Made by a program: the position numbers and the translations under genes. Source: Candidatus Pollutiaquabacter sp. (GTDB lineage: Bacteria > Bacteroidota > Bacteroidia > AKYH767-A > 2013-40CM-41-45). Taken from it: DNA of 12,004 nucleotides. The stretch covers positions 1 through 12,004 of the forward strand of contig CAINVI010000382.1 in assembly GCA_903854075.1 (NCBI GenBank). Reading direction: 5' to 3'. Shown in pieces: positions 1-7,968 of this stretch (position 1 is the first letter of the stretch; every line of letters starts with the position of its first letter). The notes beneath the pieces are model-generated. The model was given only the letters and a program-made list of their open reading frames with translations, did not search any database and was not told where the DNA came from.

Positions 1-105
1 AAAAAGGCCGAAAAAGCTAGAAAAGCCTTTTCAATCAGGCAGTTGAGCGATTTCTGCCGGATTCCTATCGCAGATACAACCTATAGCAAAAACGAACTTT
101 TTTAA
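1..105 (+). CDS. 3' end of an unidentified gene (partial)
   Basis: The first reading frame is open from the window edge for 34 codons and stops at TAA 103-105. The other two + frames hit stops earlier (at about 16-18 and 44-46). The visible peptide is basic at first (KKAEKARKAF) and ends in NELF; I recognise no domain. It lies about 100 bases before the ligase start and points the same way. The openness of 34 codons is weak evidence, so this could be chance. The function is unknown. Confidence 0.35.
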   Translation, partial: KKAEKARKAFSIRQLSDFCRIPIADTTYSKNELF

Positions 106-140
106 CATATTTAAGAGGAAAAGAATGAAACACGACGACC

Positions 141-168
141 TTGCCACAGGGCTAATTGGCTAACTTTG
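141..168 (+). promoter_or_regulatory. Probable Bacteroidota-type promoter for the ligase operon
   Basis: TAACTTTG at 161-168 is an exact match to the Bacteroidota -7 consensus TAnnTTTG. A TTG at 141-143, 17 bases upstream, is a candidate -33 element. Transcription from here would start near 173-178, giving a leader of about 25-30 bases before the ATG at 204. This favours ATG 204 over the in-frame TTG at 156, which overlaps the promoter. No Shine-Dalgarno sequence precedes ATG 204, as is common in this phylum. Confidence 0.5.
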
Positions 169-203
169 TTACAACTACATTGATTTTTATCCCGATCGAT
201 TTC

Positions 204-2912
204 ATGAAAACCCGAGTAGGTATATTTTTTGGCGGCCGTTCCCGAGAGCGGGAAGTTTCGTTCGCCGGCGGAAGGACCGTGTATGACAACCTGAACAAGT
301 CGCTGTTTGAGCCGGTTCCACTGTTTGTGGACAGCTTCGGCAATCTTGTCCTGCTCGACTGGAAATATATTTACAAAGGTAGTATTCGTGACTTCTATCC
401 TCCTGTGGATCAGTTGCCGTCAAGCCAGCATGATTTTCAGATTTATGCTGAAAGTCTTGGCAATCTCTCCCGGGAAAAACAGATTGAACTACTTCGTTCT
501 ATTGGTCGGCCCGTTGCGTGGGATGAGCTGAACGGTCTGATCGATTTCGCATTTCTTTGTCTGCACGGCGCCTACGGCGAAGATGGCCGTCTGCAGGGCG
601 TACTGGAATATCTCGGTATTCCCTATTCCGGCTCCGGCCTGTTGTCGTCGGCTATCGGCATCAACAAAGCCGTTCAAAAACACCTGATGAATTCCGCCGG
701 CTTCAACAGCCCGGCCTATTTCACGCTGAACCGCAGCGAATGGAATTTACCGGAAACACGTAACTCTCTCCTGAAAAAAGTACGTGATGAAATTGGTTTC
801 CCCTGCGTGATCAAAGCAGCGAATCAAGGATCCTCCATTGGTATCACCATTCTGTCAGAAGACAACGACAGCAAACTGCAGGAGGCGGTAGATCATGCTT
901 TCTTCGTGGATGTGCTGTATCGATCCGAATGGCTGGACATGACCGCAGAAAAGCGCATAAAATACCTTCGTGAGTTTTGTGATATCCGGGAAGGCACCGG
1001 TCTGCCGGTACTACTGCGCAGCAGCGCATTTAACGGCACCGTTTATCACCCGGAAGATTTACTCTTGAAACTGAACGCTGCCTTTGACGCGGGCGATGAA
1101 TCTGTTCGTTTCGAAAGCATGGACGGCGACAGTGAAGTGGTTATTGAAGGCTTCATCGGTGGAAAAGAATTTTCATGTATTGTAGTGCGCGACCTGCATG
1201 ATAGTCCGGTGGCGTTACCGCCCACTGAAATCCGCAAAGGCGGCGAACTCTTCGACTACCGTTCCAAATATTTGCCCGGCCTTTCCCGCAAGATCACGCC
1301 TATTGAGTTACCGGACGACCAGATCCAAGCGATCCGGAAAGAATGTGAACGACTTTTCCTTTCACTCAAATTCAACGTTTATGCCCGCATCGACGGCTTC
1401 ATTTCACCGGAAGGCAAAATTTTCCTGAATGATCCGAACACGACTTCCGGCATGATGCCTTCCTCCTTCTTCTTTCACCAGGCTGCGGAAATTGGACTTA
1501 ATCCTTCTCAGTTCCTTTCCTACATCATCCGTACATCGGTCAAAGAACGGATCACGGACATGAAGGATTTCGTGAAGATGCCAGCGCTGTTACAACTGCT
1601 GGACAATGGCATAGCCAATCTCAAATCCAGCGGACGAGTTAAAACCAAAGTAGCCGTTGTCATGGGTGGCTACTCTTCCGAGCGACACATTTCGGTGGAA
1701 AGCGGTAGAAACATTTATGAAAAATTATCCTCCTCCGACCACTACGAACCCATTCCTATTTTCCTGACCGGCTCCGATAGCGAACACCACATGTATCAGT
1801 TGCCGGTAAACCTGATGTTGAAGGATAACGCTGACGATATCAAAGAGAAAGCGGAACACTACAGCGTTCATCGCATCATCCGTACCATCATGGAAGAATG
1901 CAGTGACATCACCTCGACGTACACCTCCGACAACAATGTTTTGCAGCCGAAGAAGCTCAGCTACGAACAGTTAGCAGAAGAAGTGGATGTGGTTTTCATT
2001 GCCTTGCATGGACGTCCGGGAGAAGACGGTGAAGTACAGCGACAACTGGAGCGTGTCGGTTTGCCGTACAACGGTTCCGGAATTGATTCGTCGAAAGTCA
2101 CGATCAACAAGTACGAGACCAACGAGATCCTATTGAGGAATGGCTTTCATGTGGCACGTCACGCGTTGGCATCATCCGACGTTTGGAAGGCCGATGCAAA
2201 AGCATTCTACGACTCCATTTGCACCAACTTTCAATTTCCGTTTATCGCCAAGCCGGTCGACGACGGTTGCTCGAGTGCGGTTAAAAAAATTCGGAATCGC
2301 GAAGAACTGGAAGCATTTACCGAAATGATTTTTCGTTCGGACGAATTGTTGTTGGCCAATCCTGCGAAAGTGCTGAATCTGAAAGCCAAAGAAGAATTTC
2401 CCAGAAAGAAGGTCTTTCTACTGGAAGAGTTAATTGTGAAGAAAGATGCCGTTCACTTCCTGGAGATTACCGGCGGGATGTTGACGCATTTGCATGAAAA
2501 TGGTGAACGTACTTACGAAGTCTTCGAAGCTTCCGAAGCACTTTCCGAAGGTGATGTACTTTCCTTGGAAGAGAAATTCCTGGCCGGCGAAGGGCAAAAC
2601 ATAACGCCTGCCCGTTATGCAAAAGATCCGGCGGAGCGTGATCGGATTTCAGCGGTGGTGAAAGAAGAGCTGGACAAAGCTGCGCGAATTCTTAACATCG
2701 AAGGATATGCACGCATAGATGCCTTCGTACGGGTGTATGCAAACGGTAAAGCAGAAGTGATCTTCATTGAAGTCAACTCCCTGCCCGGCATGACACCGGC
2801 CACCTGTATTTTTCACCAAACCGCTATTGCCGGTTACAAACCGTATGATTTCATTGATCGCATCCTGCAATACGGTATTAAAAAACGAGGAGCGGAAATT
2901 TCCGTTCACTGA
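204..2912 (+). CDS. Tandem double-module D-alanine--D-alanine ligase-like ATP-grasp protein
   Basis: This cytoplasmic protein of 902 residues is about 2.5-3 times the usual Ddl length of 300-370. It has two complete Ddl-like modules, roughly residues 1-470 and 479-902. Ddl joins two D-alanines using ATP for peptidoglycan precursors. The N-terminal module shows FGGRSRERE (8-17), HGAYGEDG, ATP-site K204, loop GSSIG (209-213), SKY356, ARID (394-397) and an altered metal motif DPNTTSG (from D410). The C-terminal module shows MGGYSSERH (487-495), HGRPGEDG, K683, loop GCSSAV (688-693), EKF792, ARID (836-839) and a canonical EVNSLPGMT (from E856). The modules therefore differ at catalytic positions: C689 and F792 in the second, D410 in the first. 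ATG 204 is preferred to the in-frame TTG 156 because the protein then starts directly at the Ddl fold (MKTRVGIFFGG). It is the first gene of a probable four-gene operon. Substrate specificity and which module is active cannot be read from sequence; 'ddl' is the nearest name. Confidence 0.88.
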   Translation: MKTRVGIFFGGRSREREVSFAGGRTVYDNLNKSLFEPVPLFVDSFGNLVLLDWKYIYKGSIRDFYPPVDQLPSSQHDFQIYAESLGNLSREKQIELLRSIGRPVAWDELNGLIDFAFLCLHGAYGEDGRLQGVLEYLGIPYSGSGLLSSAIGINKAVQKHLMNSAGFNSPAYFTLNRSEWNLPETRNSLLKKVRDEIGFPCVIKAANQGSSIGITILSEDNDSKLQEAVDHAFFVDVLYRSEWLDMTAEKRIKYLREFCDIREGTGLPVLLRSSAFNGTVYHPEDLLLKLNAAFDAGDESVRFESMDGDSEVVIEGFIGGKEFSCIVVRDLHDSPVALPPTEIRKGGELFDYRSKYLPGLSRKITPIELPDDQIQAIRKECERLFLSLKFNVYARIDGFISPEGKIFLNDPNTTSGMMPSSFFFHQAAEIGLNPSQFLSYIIRTSVKERITDMKDFVKMPALLQLLDNGIANLKSSGRVKTKVAVVMGGYSSERHISVESGRNIYEKLSSSDHYEPIPIFLTGSDSEHHMYQLPVNLMLKDNADDIKEKAEHYSVHRIIRTIMEECSDITSTYTSDNNVLQPKKLSYEQLAEEVDVVFIALHGRPGEDGEVQRQLERVGLPYNGSGIDSSKVTINKYETNEILLRNGFHVARHALASSDVWKADAKAFYDSICTNFQFPFIAKPVDDGCSSAVKKIRNREELEAFTEMIFRSDELLLANPAKVLNLKAKEEFPRKKVFLLEELIVKKDAVHFLEITGGMLTHLHENGERTYEVFEASEALSEGDVLSLEEKFLAGEGQNITPARYAKDPAERDRISAVVKEELDKAARILNIEGYARIDAFVRVYANGKAEVIFIEVNSLPGMTPATCIFHQTAIAGYKPYDFIDRILQYGIKKRGAEISVH

Positions 2913-2927
2913 CCACGCTGCAACATT

Positions 2928-3692
2928 ATGGCATCTGCATCTATCTTTTCATTTATTAAAAGCAAATCGTTCCGTAACAACCTGCTGGTTGCTGTCGGAG
3001 TGTTATTACTAATCGGACTTACGATGCAGTTTTGGCTGAGTAGTTTCACCAAGCACGGAGAAACAATTGCTGTACCTGATTTCCGAGGAATGAATCAGGA
3101 AAAAGCGATAGCAATATCCGAGGAGAACAACCTGGAAATCGTTGTCGTGGACTCGCTGTATGAAATCGGAAAAAAACCGGGAGTGATCCTGGACCAGGAT
3201 CCGGCTCCAAAGACGAACGTCAAAGAAGGCCGAGCAATCTACGTTACGCTGAATGCCAGTCTTCCACCGAAAGTTAAAATGCCTAATCTGATCGACGTAT
3301 CGCTACGGCAAGCGGAAGCGATGCTGGAATCCTACGGACTGAAAATTGGACGAACGACCTTCAAACCTGACCTGGCTAAAAATGCAGTGCTGGAACAACT
3401 GTATAAAGGCTCATCAATAGCGCCAGGCAAAGAAATTAACAAGGGAGCTGCCATTGACCTCGTGCTGGGAAATGGAGAAGGGACAGCGGAAGTGGCAATT
3501 CCCGATCTGACAGGACTCACGCGTGGAGAAGCCAACTTTGTACTGAAAGGCTCTTCCCTACTTTTGGGGAATGTTCGCTTTGATCCGGGAGTCCGCGATA
3601 CCCTCGCTGCAACTATTTACAGACAGATTCCCGCAGCGGATGAAAATGCAGTCATTCATCAAGGTGAAACCGTCGACATCTACCTGAAGTAG
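2928..3692 (+). CDS. Membrane-anchored protein with three PASTA domains
   Basis: The 254-residue protein has a short cytoplasmic N-terminus, one transmembrane segment at about residues 18-38 (hydrophobic run NLLVAVGVLLLIGL), and then three PASTA repeats at about 45-109, 116-181 and 187-254. Each repeat starts with a V/M/I-P-D/N-L/F motif (VPDFRGM, MPNLIDV, IPDLTGL). PASTA domains in other bacteria occur on PknB-type kinases and penicillin-binding proteins, and several bind muropeptides. Here there is no kinase or transpeptidase domain, so this is a stand-alone type II membrane protein with its PASTA part in the periplasm. ATG 2928 lies 15 bases after the ligase stop, which implies co-transcription and fits a peptidoglycan-related role. 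Its exact function is not established by the sequence. Confidence 0.88.
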   Translation: MASASIFSFIKSKSFRNNLLVAVGVLLLIGLTMQFWLSSFTKHGETIAVPDFRGMNQEKAIAISEENNLEIVVVDSLYEIGKKPGVILDQDPAPKTNVKEGRAIYVTLNASLPPKVKMPNLIDVSLRQAEAMLESYGLKIGRTTFKPDLAKNAVLEQLYKGSSIAPGKEINKGAAIDLVLGNGEGTAEVAIPDLTGLTRGEANFVLKGSSLLLGNVRFDPGVRDTLAATIYRQIPAADENAVIHQGETVDIYLK

Positions 3693-3736
3693 TCCAAGGA
3701 TTATCGGCAGGAAAGTCGTAACTTCGTTTCCATCTC

Positions 3737-5590
3737 ATGAAATATCTTTTTTTCCTGACTTTATCGATTTACCTCGTGCTCTGTGGCCTTGAAACAGTAG
3801 CACAGGAATCCATTTTTCCACTTCGAGGCAATCCGGTATTAAAAGGTGTCGCATCGACGAAGCAAGGCGAAGTGTTACGTACTACTTCGATAGATACCTT
3901 GCTAATGCCGTTTATCGACGACTTTTCGCGCGAAGGTGTTTATCCACAAGCCGATCGGTGGATGGATAGCGGCGCTTTCATCAACACTAGCTTTCCTGTA
4001 AACCCAATTACTATTGGCGTAGCTACGCTCGACGGACTGAACCAGTTCGGCAATCCGTACAATATCAATTCCGGTACAAGTGTTCCGGCTGATTACCTTA
4101 CGTCATTACCCATCGACCTTTCGGCCAACGTAAATGACACTTCCATTTGGCTAAGTTTCTTTTACCAGCCGCAAGGGTTGGGCGATGCACCGGAAGCCGG
4201 CGATTCGCTGGTAGTTGAATTCCGGGACACCTCCGGTAATTGGATTCACCGCTGGTCAGTTCCCGGACGCGAAGACACGGTTTTTCAGCGTGTCAATCTA
4301 CGGGTGAATAACCGTGTATTTTTGTACCGCGGTTTTCAATTTCGTTTTTATAATTACGCTACGGTCAACGGAAATCGCGACCACTGGAACCTGGATTATG
4401 TGATTTTACGCACGAATACCGTTGCCAACGACTCCATTCGTGATAACGGATTTATCCGCCCACGTTATTCTCTGCTCAACGAATACCAGGCCATGCCGTA
4501 TTCGCATTACAAGGCTTTGGGTGCTCCTGCTGCCGCCATAACAGCCAGTATTACCGATTCCATTCGTGACATCAATTACGGCCCAACCTCTTTCATCTAT
4601 ACCTCCACCATAAAAGACGAGTTCGGAAATTCCCTGTATGCTTCTGCACCATCATCACTTCCTGGTGCTTCCAATAGCATTACCGCTTTCAATACCTCGC
4701 TGAACAACTTCTCGTATCCGATAACTTCCGCCGATCGCGCGGAGTTCGAAATGAAAAATTACGTCACCATCACCGGTGCGCAATCTAATCTCTTTAACGA
4801 TACGGTAAAATACCGACAAGTGTTTGACAACTTTTACGCCTATGACGATGGTACTGCTGAGCTTGGTTATGGTGTAACGGGGAATTCAGGTGTTAAAATG
4901 GCCTATAAGTTTGATGTAAAAAAAGCGGATACGCTTCGTGCCGTGGATATTTACTTCAACCCTACCGGTGTAAATGTTTCCACCAGTTTGTTTCAGCTAG
5001 CCGTTTGGGAAAACGTGGATCCTTCCGGTAATACTGAGAACTTGCTGTACCGGGAAATCAATCAACGCCCTCAGAATATCGACAGCCTCAACGGCTTCTC
5101 CCGCTATACACTGGACACGCTGATCGTGCTGCAACCCGGACCGGTGTGGGTGGGATTTATCCAAAACAGCGCCTCCTTACTCATCGGATTAGGCCTCGAC
5201 CGCAACACCGATAATCATCAGAACATGTTTTATCATGTCGACGGCTATTGGTATGCTTCTTCGATTGAGGGATCGTGGATGATGCGACCCGTTTTCGGCG
5301 ATACCCTGGCCGGTCCAATCAGTGTACAGGAGTTGACGAAAAATAATAGCCTGCTCTTCGATAGCTATCCACAGCCGGCAAATGATTTGGTACGAATTGT
5401 TGTGAACGGACCAGTCGTTAGTGAAATGTTACGCTTCCGAATTCTTGATATCAGCGGTAAAACACTTTCGGAAGGAACCGTCACCGATTTCATCGATGTG
5501 AAAGCGCTGCCAGCCGGATGTTACTTCCTTCAGTTGACCGATGAGCGTCGTGCTCTTCAAGGTACACGAAAACTAATGATCCATCGTTGA
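3737..5590 (+). CDS. Secreted protein of unknown function with a T9SS type A sorting domain
   Basis: The 617-residue protein begins with a signal peptide (MKYLFFLTLSIYLVLCGLETVAQ, likely cut after VAQ at residue 23). It ends with a beta-rich domain of about 80 residues typical of type IX secretion sorting domains, from LLFDSYPQPAND (near 540) through LPAGCYFLQL to KLMIHR. The usual YPNP is YPQP (544-547) here. Between these lies about 500 residues rich in Asn, Ser, Asp and Tyr with no catalytic motif I recognise, including two segments that resemble jelly-roll modules (near 60-230 and 370-530). It should cross the outer membrane by T9SS and be surface-attached or released. It follows the PASTA gene by 44 bases and precedes the pseudouridine synthase gene by 38, so it is probably in the ligase operon. 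That context hints at an envelope role but does not prove one. Confidence 0.85.
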   Translation: MKYLFFLTLSIYLVLCGLETVAQESIFPLRGNPVLKGVASTKQGEVLRTTSIDTLLMPFIDDFSREGVYPQADRWMDSGAFINTSFPVNPITIGVATLDGLNQFGNPYNINSGTSVPADYLTSLPIDLSANVNDTSIWLSFFYQPQGLGDAPEAGDSLVVEFRDTSGNWIHRWSVPGREDTVFQRVNLRVNNRVFLYRGFQFRFYNYATVNGNRDHWNLDYVILRTNTVANDSIRDNGFIRPRYSLLNEYQAMPYSHYKALGAPAAAITASITDSIRDINYGPTSFIYTSTIKDEFGNSLYASAPSSLPGASNSITAFNTSLNNFSYPITSADRAEFEMKNYVTITGAQSNLFNDTVKYRQVFDNFYAYDDGTAELGYGVTGNSGVKMAYKFDVKKADTLRAVDIYFNPTGVNVSTSLFQLAVWENVDPSGNTENLLYREINQRPQNIDSLNGFSRYTLDTLIVLQPGPVWVGFIQNSASLLIGLGLDRNTDNHQNMFYHVDGYWYASSIEGSWMMRPVFGDTLAGPISVQELTKNNSLLFDSYPQPANDLVRIVVNGPVVSEMLRFRILDISGKTLSEGTVTDFIDVKALPAGCYFLQLTDERRALQGTRKLMIHR

Positions 5591-5628
5591 TCGAATGCCA
5601 ATCGGCATCATCCTCTAATTTACCTGTA

Positions 5629-6678
5629 ATGACGTTACCACCCGACCTGGATGCCATTGATCATGATGAACTTTACGAGCATCACCGGATAATTGTTGAC
5701 AAAGGACAAGCTCCGTTGCGGGTCGACAAATTCCTGATGAATCGGCTGGAAGGCGTTTCCCGTAATCGTCTTCAACAGGCCTGTGATGCAGGATGTATTC
5801 TGATCAACGGCAAACCCACCAAATCGAGTTATAAAGTCCGTCCACTGGACCAGGTGCAGGTGGTGTTGCCGGAACCCGTTCGCGAATTCGAGCTCATCCC
5901 GGAGAATATTCCCATCAACATCGTATATGAAGATGCAGATGTGGTCGTTTTGAATAAGGAAGCCGGATTGGTCGTTCATCCCGGCGTAGGAAACTTCACC
6001 GGGACGCTGATGAATGCACTGGTGTTTCATTTTGATAATCTTCCTGCCAAGGCCGATGCCTTGCACCGGCCCGGACTGGTACACCGGATCGATAAAAACA
6101 CGTCAGGGCTCATGGTCATTGCCAAGAGCGAACGTGCACTGACATTGCTAGCCAAGGAATTTTTCGAACGTACTATTGAACGGAAATACCTGGCCCTCGT
6201 TTGGGGTGACTTTAAAGAAGACAGTGGCACCATTACAGGAAATATCGGAAGAAGTCTTAAAGACCGCCGTGTAATGACGGTCTATGATGACCCTGAAATC
6301 GGTAAACATGCCGTCACGCATTTCAAGGTGGTGGAACGGTTTGGCTATGTCACACTGGTAGAATGCAAACTGGAAACCGGACGTACCCATCAGATCCGCG
6401 TACACATGCAACACATCGGACATCCTTTGTTCAACGATGAGATGTACGGAGGTAACAAAATTCTTAAAGGAACGACCTTTACCAAGTATCGGCAATTCGT
6501 AGACAACTGTTTTGCTTTATTGCCGCGTCAGGCGTTACATGCGGCAACATTAGGATTTATTCACCCGGCAAAAAACGAACGAAAGTTTTTCGAATGTCCA
6601 TTGCCGGCTGACTTCAGCAGTGCGCTGGAAAAATGGCGCAATTACGCCAAACACATGAGCGCACCCGACCGGGAATAA
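5629..6678 (+). CDS. rluD: RluA/RluD-family ribosomal large-subunit pseudouridine synthase
   Basis: The 349-residue enzyme isomerises uridines to pseudouridine, in E. coli RluD at 23S rRNA helix 69. It has an N-terminal S4 RNA-binding domain (about residues 31-85, with LRVDKFLMNRL and the ILINGKPTKSSYKV turn) and then the RluA catalytic domain. The family motif HRIDKNTSGL begins at H152 and supplies the catalytic aspartate D155. Further conserved blocks are the ERKYLALVWG segment and GRTHQIRVHMQHIGHPL near the C-terminus. Length is typical. An in-frame TTG at 5587 overlaps the stop of the preceding gene, but ATG 5629 is the more ordinary start. It is the last gene of the operon, with its stop only two bases from the stop of the convergent mqnE. 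The specific target sites (RluD versus RluA/RluC type) are inferred from domain layout. Confidence 0.9.
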   Translation: MTLPPDLDAIDHDELYEHHRIIVDKGQAPLRVDKFLMNRLEGVSRNRLQQACDAGCILINGKPTKSSYKVRPLDQVQVVLPEPVREFELIPENIPINIVYEDADVVVLNKEAGLVVHPGVGNFTGTLMNALVFHFDNLPAKADALHRPGLVHRIDKNTSGLMVIAKSERALTLLAKEFFERTIERKYLALVWGDFKEDSGTITGNIGRSLKDRRVMTVYDDPEIGKHAVTHFKVVERFGYVTLVECKLETGRTHQIRVHMQHIGHPLFNDEMYGGNKILKGTTFTKYRQFVDNCFALLPRQALHAATLGFIHPAKNERKFFECPLPADFSSALEKWRNYAKHMSAPDRE

Positions 6679-6680
6679 AC

Positions 6681-7823
6681 CTACACCGTTTCCGCGGAAT
6701 AGTCCTTCACTACATTGTACAATGTATCGCGTTCAACCGGTGTCCTTCCACTCTGGCGTATTAATTCGACAAGTTGTTCGGTAGACAATGAAGGCGACTG
6801 CTCTTCTGCACCGGCCATGGAATAGATCTTTGTAGAATCATCAATCGTTCCGTCAAGATCATCGACACCGTAGGCTTGTAACAATTGTGCTGTCTGACGA
6901 CCAATCATCGGCCAATAAGCCTTTACGTGGGGGAAATTATCGAGAAAGATACGGGCGATAGCGTAGCAACGCAGATCATCGGTGACATTCACTTCGGGAA
7001 CGTCCGACATCTCGTTATTCTGATTCCGGAATTTCAGCGGAATGAATGTATTGAATCCGCCGGTTTGATCCTGCAATTGGCGCAAGCGCTCCATATGATC
7101 GATCCGATGGCGGTATGATTCAATGTGACCATAAAGCATAGTAGCATTAGAATGCATACCCATTCGATGTGCCGCTTCGTGGATGGATAACCATTCTGCA
7201 GAAGTACATTTATCTGCACATATCTTTTCACGAATAGCTTCGTCGAAAATTTCAGCGCCTCCCCCCGGAAGCGAATTCAAGCCGGCTGCATTCAGATATT
7301 TCAACCCATCTTCGTAAGACAGTTTCGCTTTACGGAACATGTAATCCAACTCGACAGCTGTAAAACCTTTGATGTGAAGATCAGGTCGATGTGCCTTGAT
7401 CTTACGTAATAGTTCGGCAAAAAATTCCAGCGTCATTTTGGGGTGAACGCCGCCAACGATATGCACTTCCGTAACCGGCTGTCCATCGTAAGCACGCACC
7501 TTATCCAGCATTTGATCAATGGTAAGCTCCCAACCCTCTTCCCGGTCCTTCAACGTACGCGAATAAGAACAGAAATTGCAGGAAAAAACGCAGACGTTAG
7601 TAGGTTCTATATGGAAGTTACGGTTGAAAAAGGTCACGTTTCCGCTTTTACGCTCGCGGACATGATTGGCCAGGGCTCCCAACAGCGGAAGTTCGGCATG
7701 TTCGTATAAGTAGAGACCTTCGTCCGGTGAAATCCTGGAGTTATCCAGCACCTTGGTTGCAATCGAATTCAACGCAGGAGTCAGCGATAGCTTGTCCAAA
7801 AAGGAATTTACAGCTGTAATCAT
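6681..7823 (-). CDS. mqnE: Aminodeoxyfutalosine synthase MqnE (radical SAM, menaquinone)
   Basis: The 380-residue radical SAM enzyme of the futalosine route to menaquinone makes aminodeoxyfutalosine from the chorismate-derived 3-[(1-carboxyvinyl)oxy]benzoate and S-adenosylmethionine. The [4Fe-4S]-binding CxxxCxxC motif is C78-C82-C85 in IEPTNVCVFSCNFCSYSR. Other blocks match MqnE and its relatives MqnC and CofH: HIVGGVHP (121-128), HIKGFTAVEL (150-159), LPGGGAEIF (185-193), NATMLYGHIES (226-236) and DQTGGFNTFIPL (252-263). The ATVEL-type and TMLYGHIE blocks and the length favour MqnE over MqnC. The ATG at 7823 is preferred to an in-frame TTG at 7844, because a -7 box at 7832-7839 lies between them and would exclude the TTG from the transcript. 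No other menaquinone gene is in the window; these genes are often dispersed. Confidence 0.9.
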   Translation of the reverse strand: MITAVNSFLDKLSLTPALNSIATKVLDNSRISPDEGLYLYEHAELPLLGALANHVRERKSGNVTFFNRNFHIEPTNVCVFSCNFCSYSRTLKDREEGWELTIDQMLDKVRAYDGQPVTEVHIVGGVHPKMTLEFFAELLRKIKAHRPDLHIKGFTAVELDYMFRKAKLSYEDGLKYLNAAGLNSLPGGGAEIFDEAIREKICADKCTSAEWLSIHEAAHRMGMHSNATMLYGHIESYRHRIDHMERLRQLQDQTGGFNTFIPLKFRNQNNEMSDVPEVNVTDDLRCYAIARIFLDNFPHVKAYWPMIGRQTAQLLQAYGVDDLDGTIDDSTKIYSMAGAEEQSPSLSTEQLVELIRQSGRTPVERDTLYNVVKDYSAETV

Positions 7824-7831
7824 AATTAGTA

Positions 7832-7839
7832 CAAAAATA
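7832..7839 (-). promoter_or_regulatory. -7 element of the mqnE promoter
   Basis: On the minus strand this reads TATTTTTG, an exact TAnnTTTG match. It ends eight bases before the ATG at 7823, so the transcript should start at or just before the start codon. I see no good TTTG -33 box at the expected distance. Confidence 0.45.
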
Positions 7840-7968
7840 GTCAATATTAAGGCAGGATTGCCGTTACTACTCTAGTGAAAACCGAAATGCCCCGATGTTT
7901 GTTCAGTAAAAGCGGTTTGATACAATAAACTAGTTAGACAACTTGCGTTTATTTACGGCGGCTATCCT

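Noticed and set aside
156..203. TTG start extending the ligase N-terminus by 16 residues
   Set aside because: The extension is absent from the Ddl fold pattern and overlaps the promoter-like TAACTTTG; ATG 204 starts exactly at the family's MKTRVGIFFGG.
5587..5628. TTG start for rluD overlapping the previous stop
   Set aside because: Possible translational coupling, but the added 14 residues are not family-like and ATG 5629 is a standard start.
5635..6084. 149-residue open frame on the minus strand inside rluD
   Set aside because: It lies wholly antisense to a clear pseudouridine synthase and has no recognisable domain or start context.
6148..6495. 115-residue minus-strand open frame inside rluD
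   Set aside because: Antisense shadow of conserved RluA motifs; no independent support.
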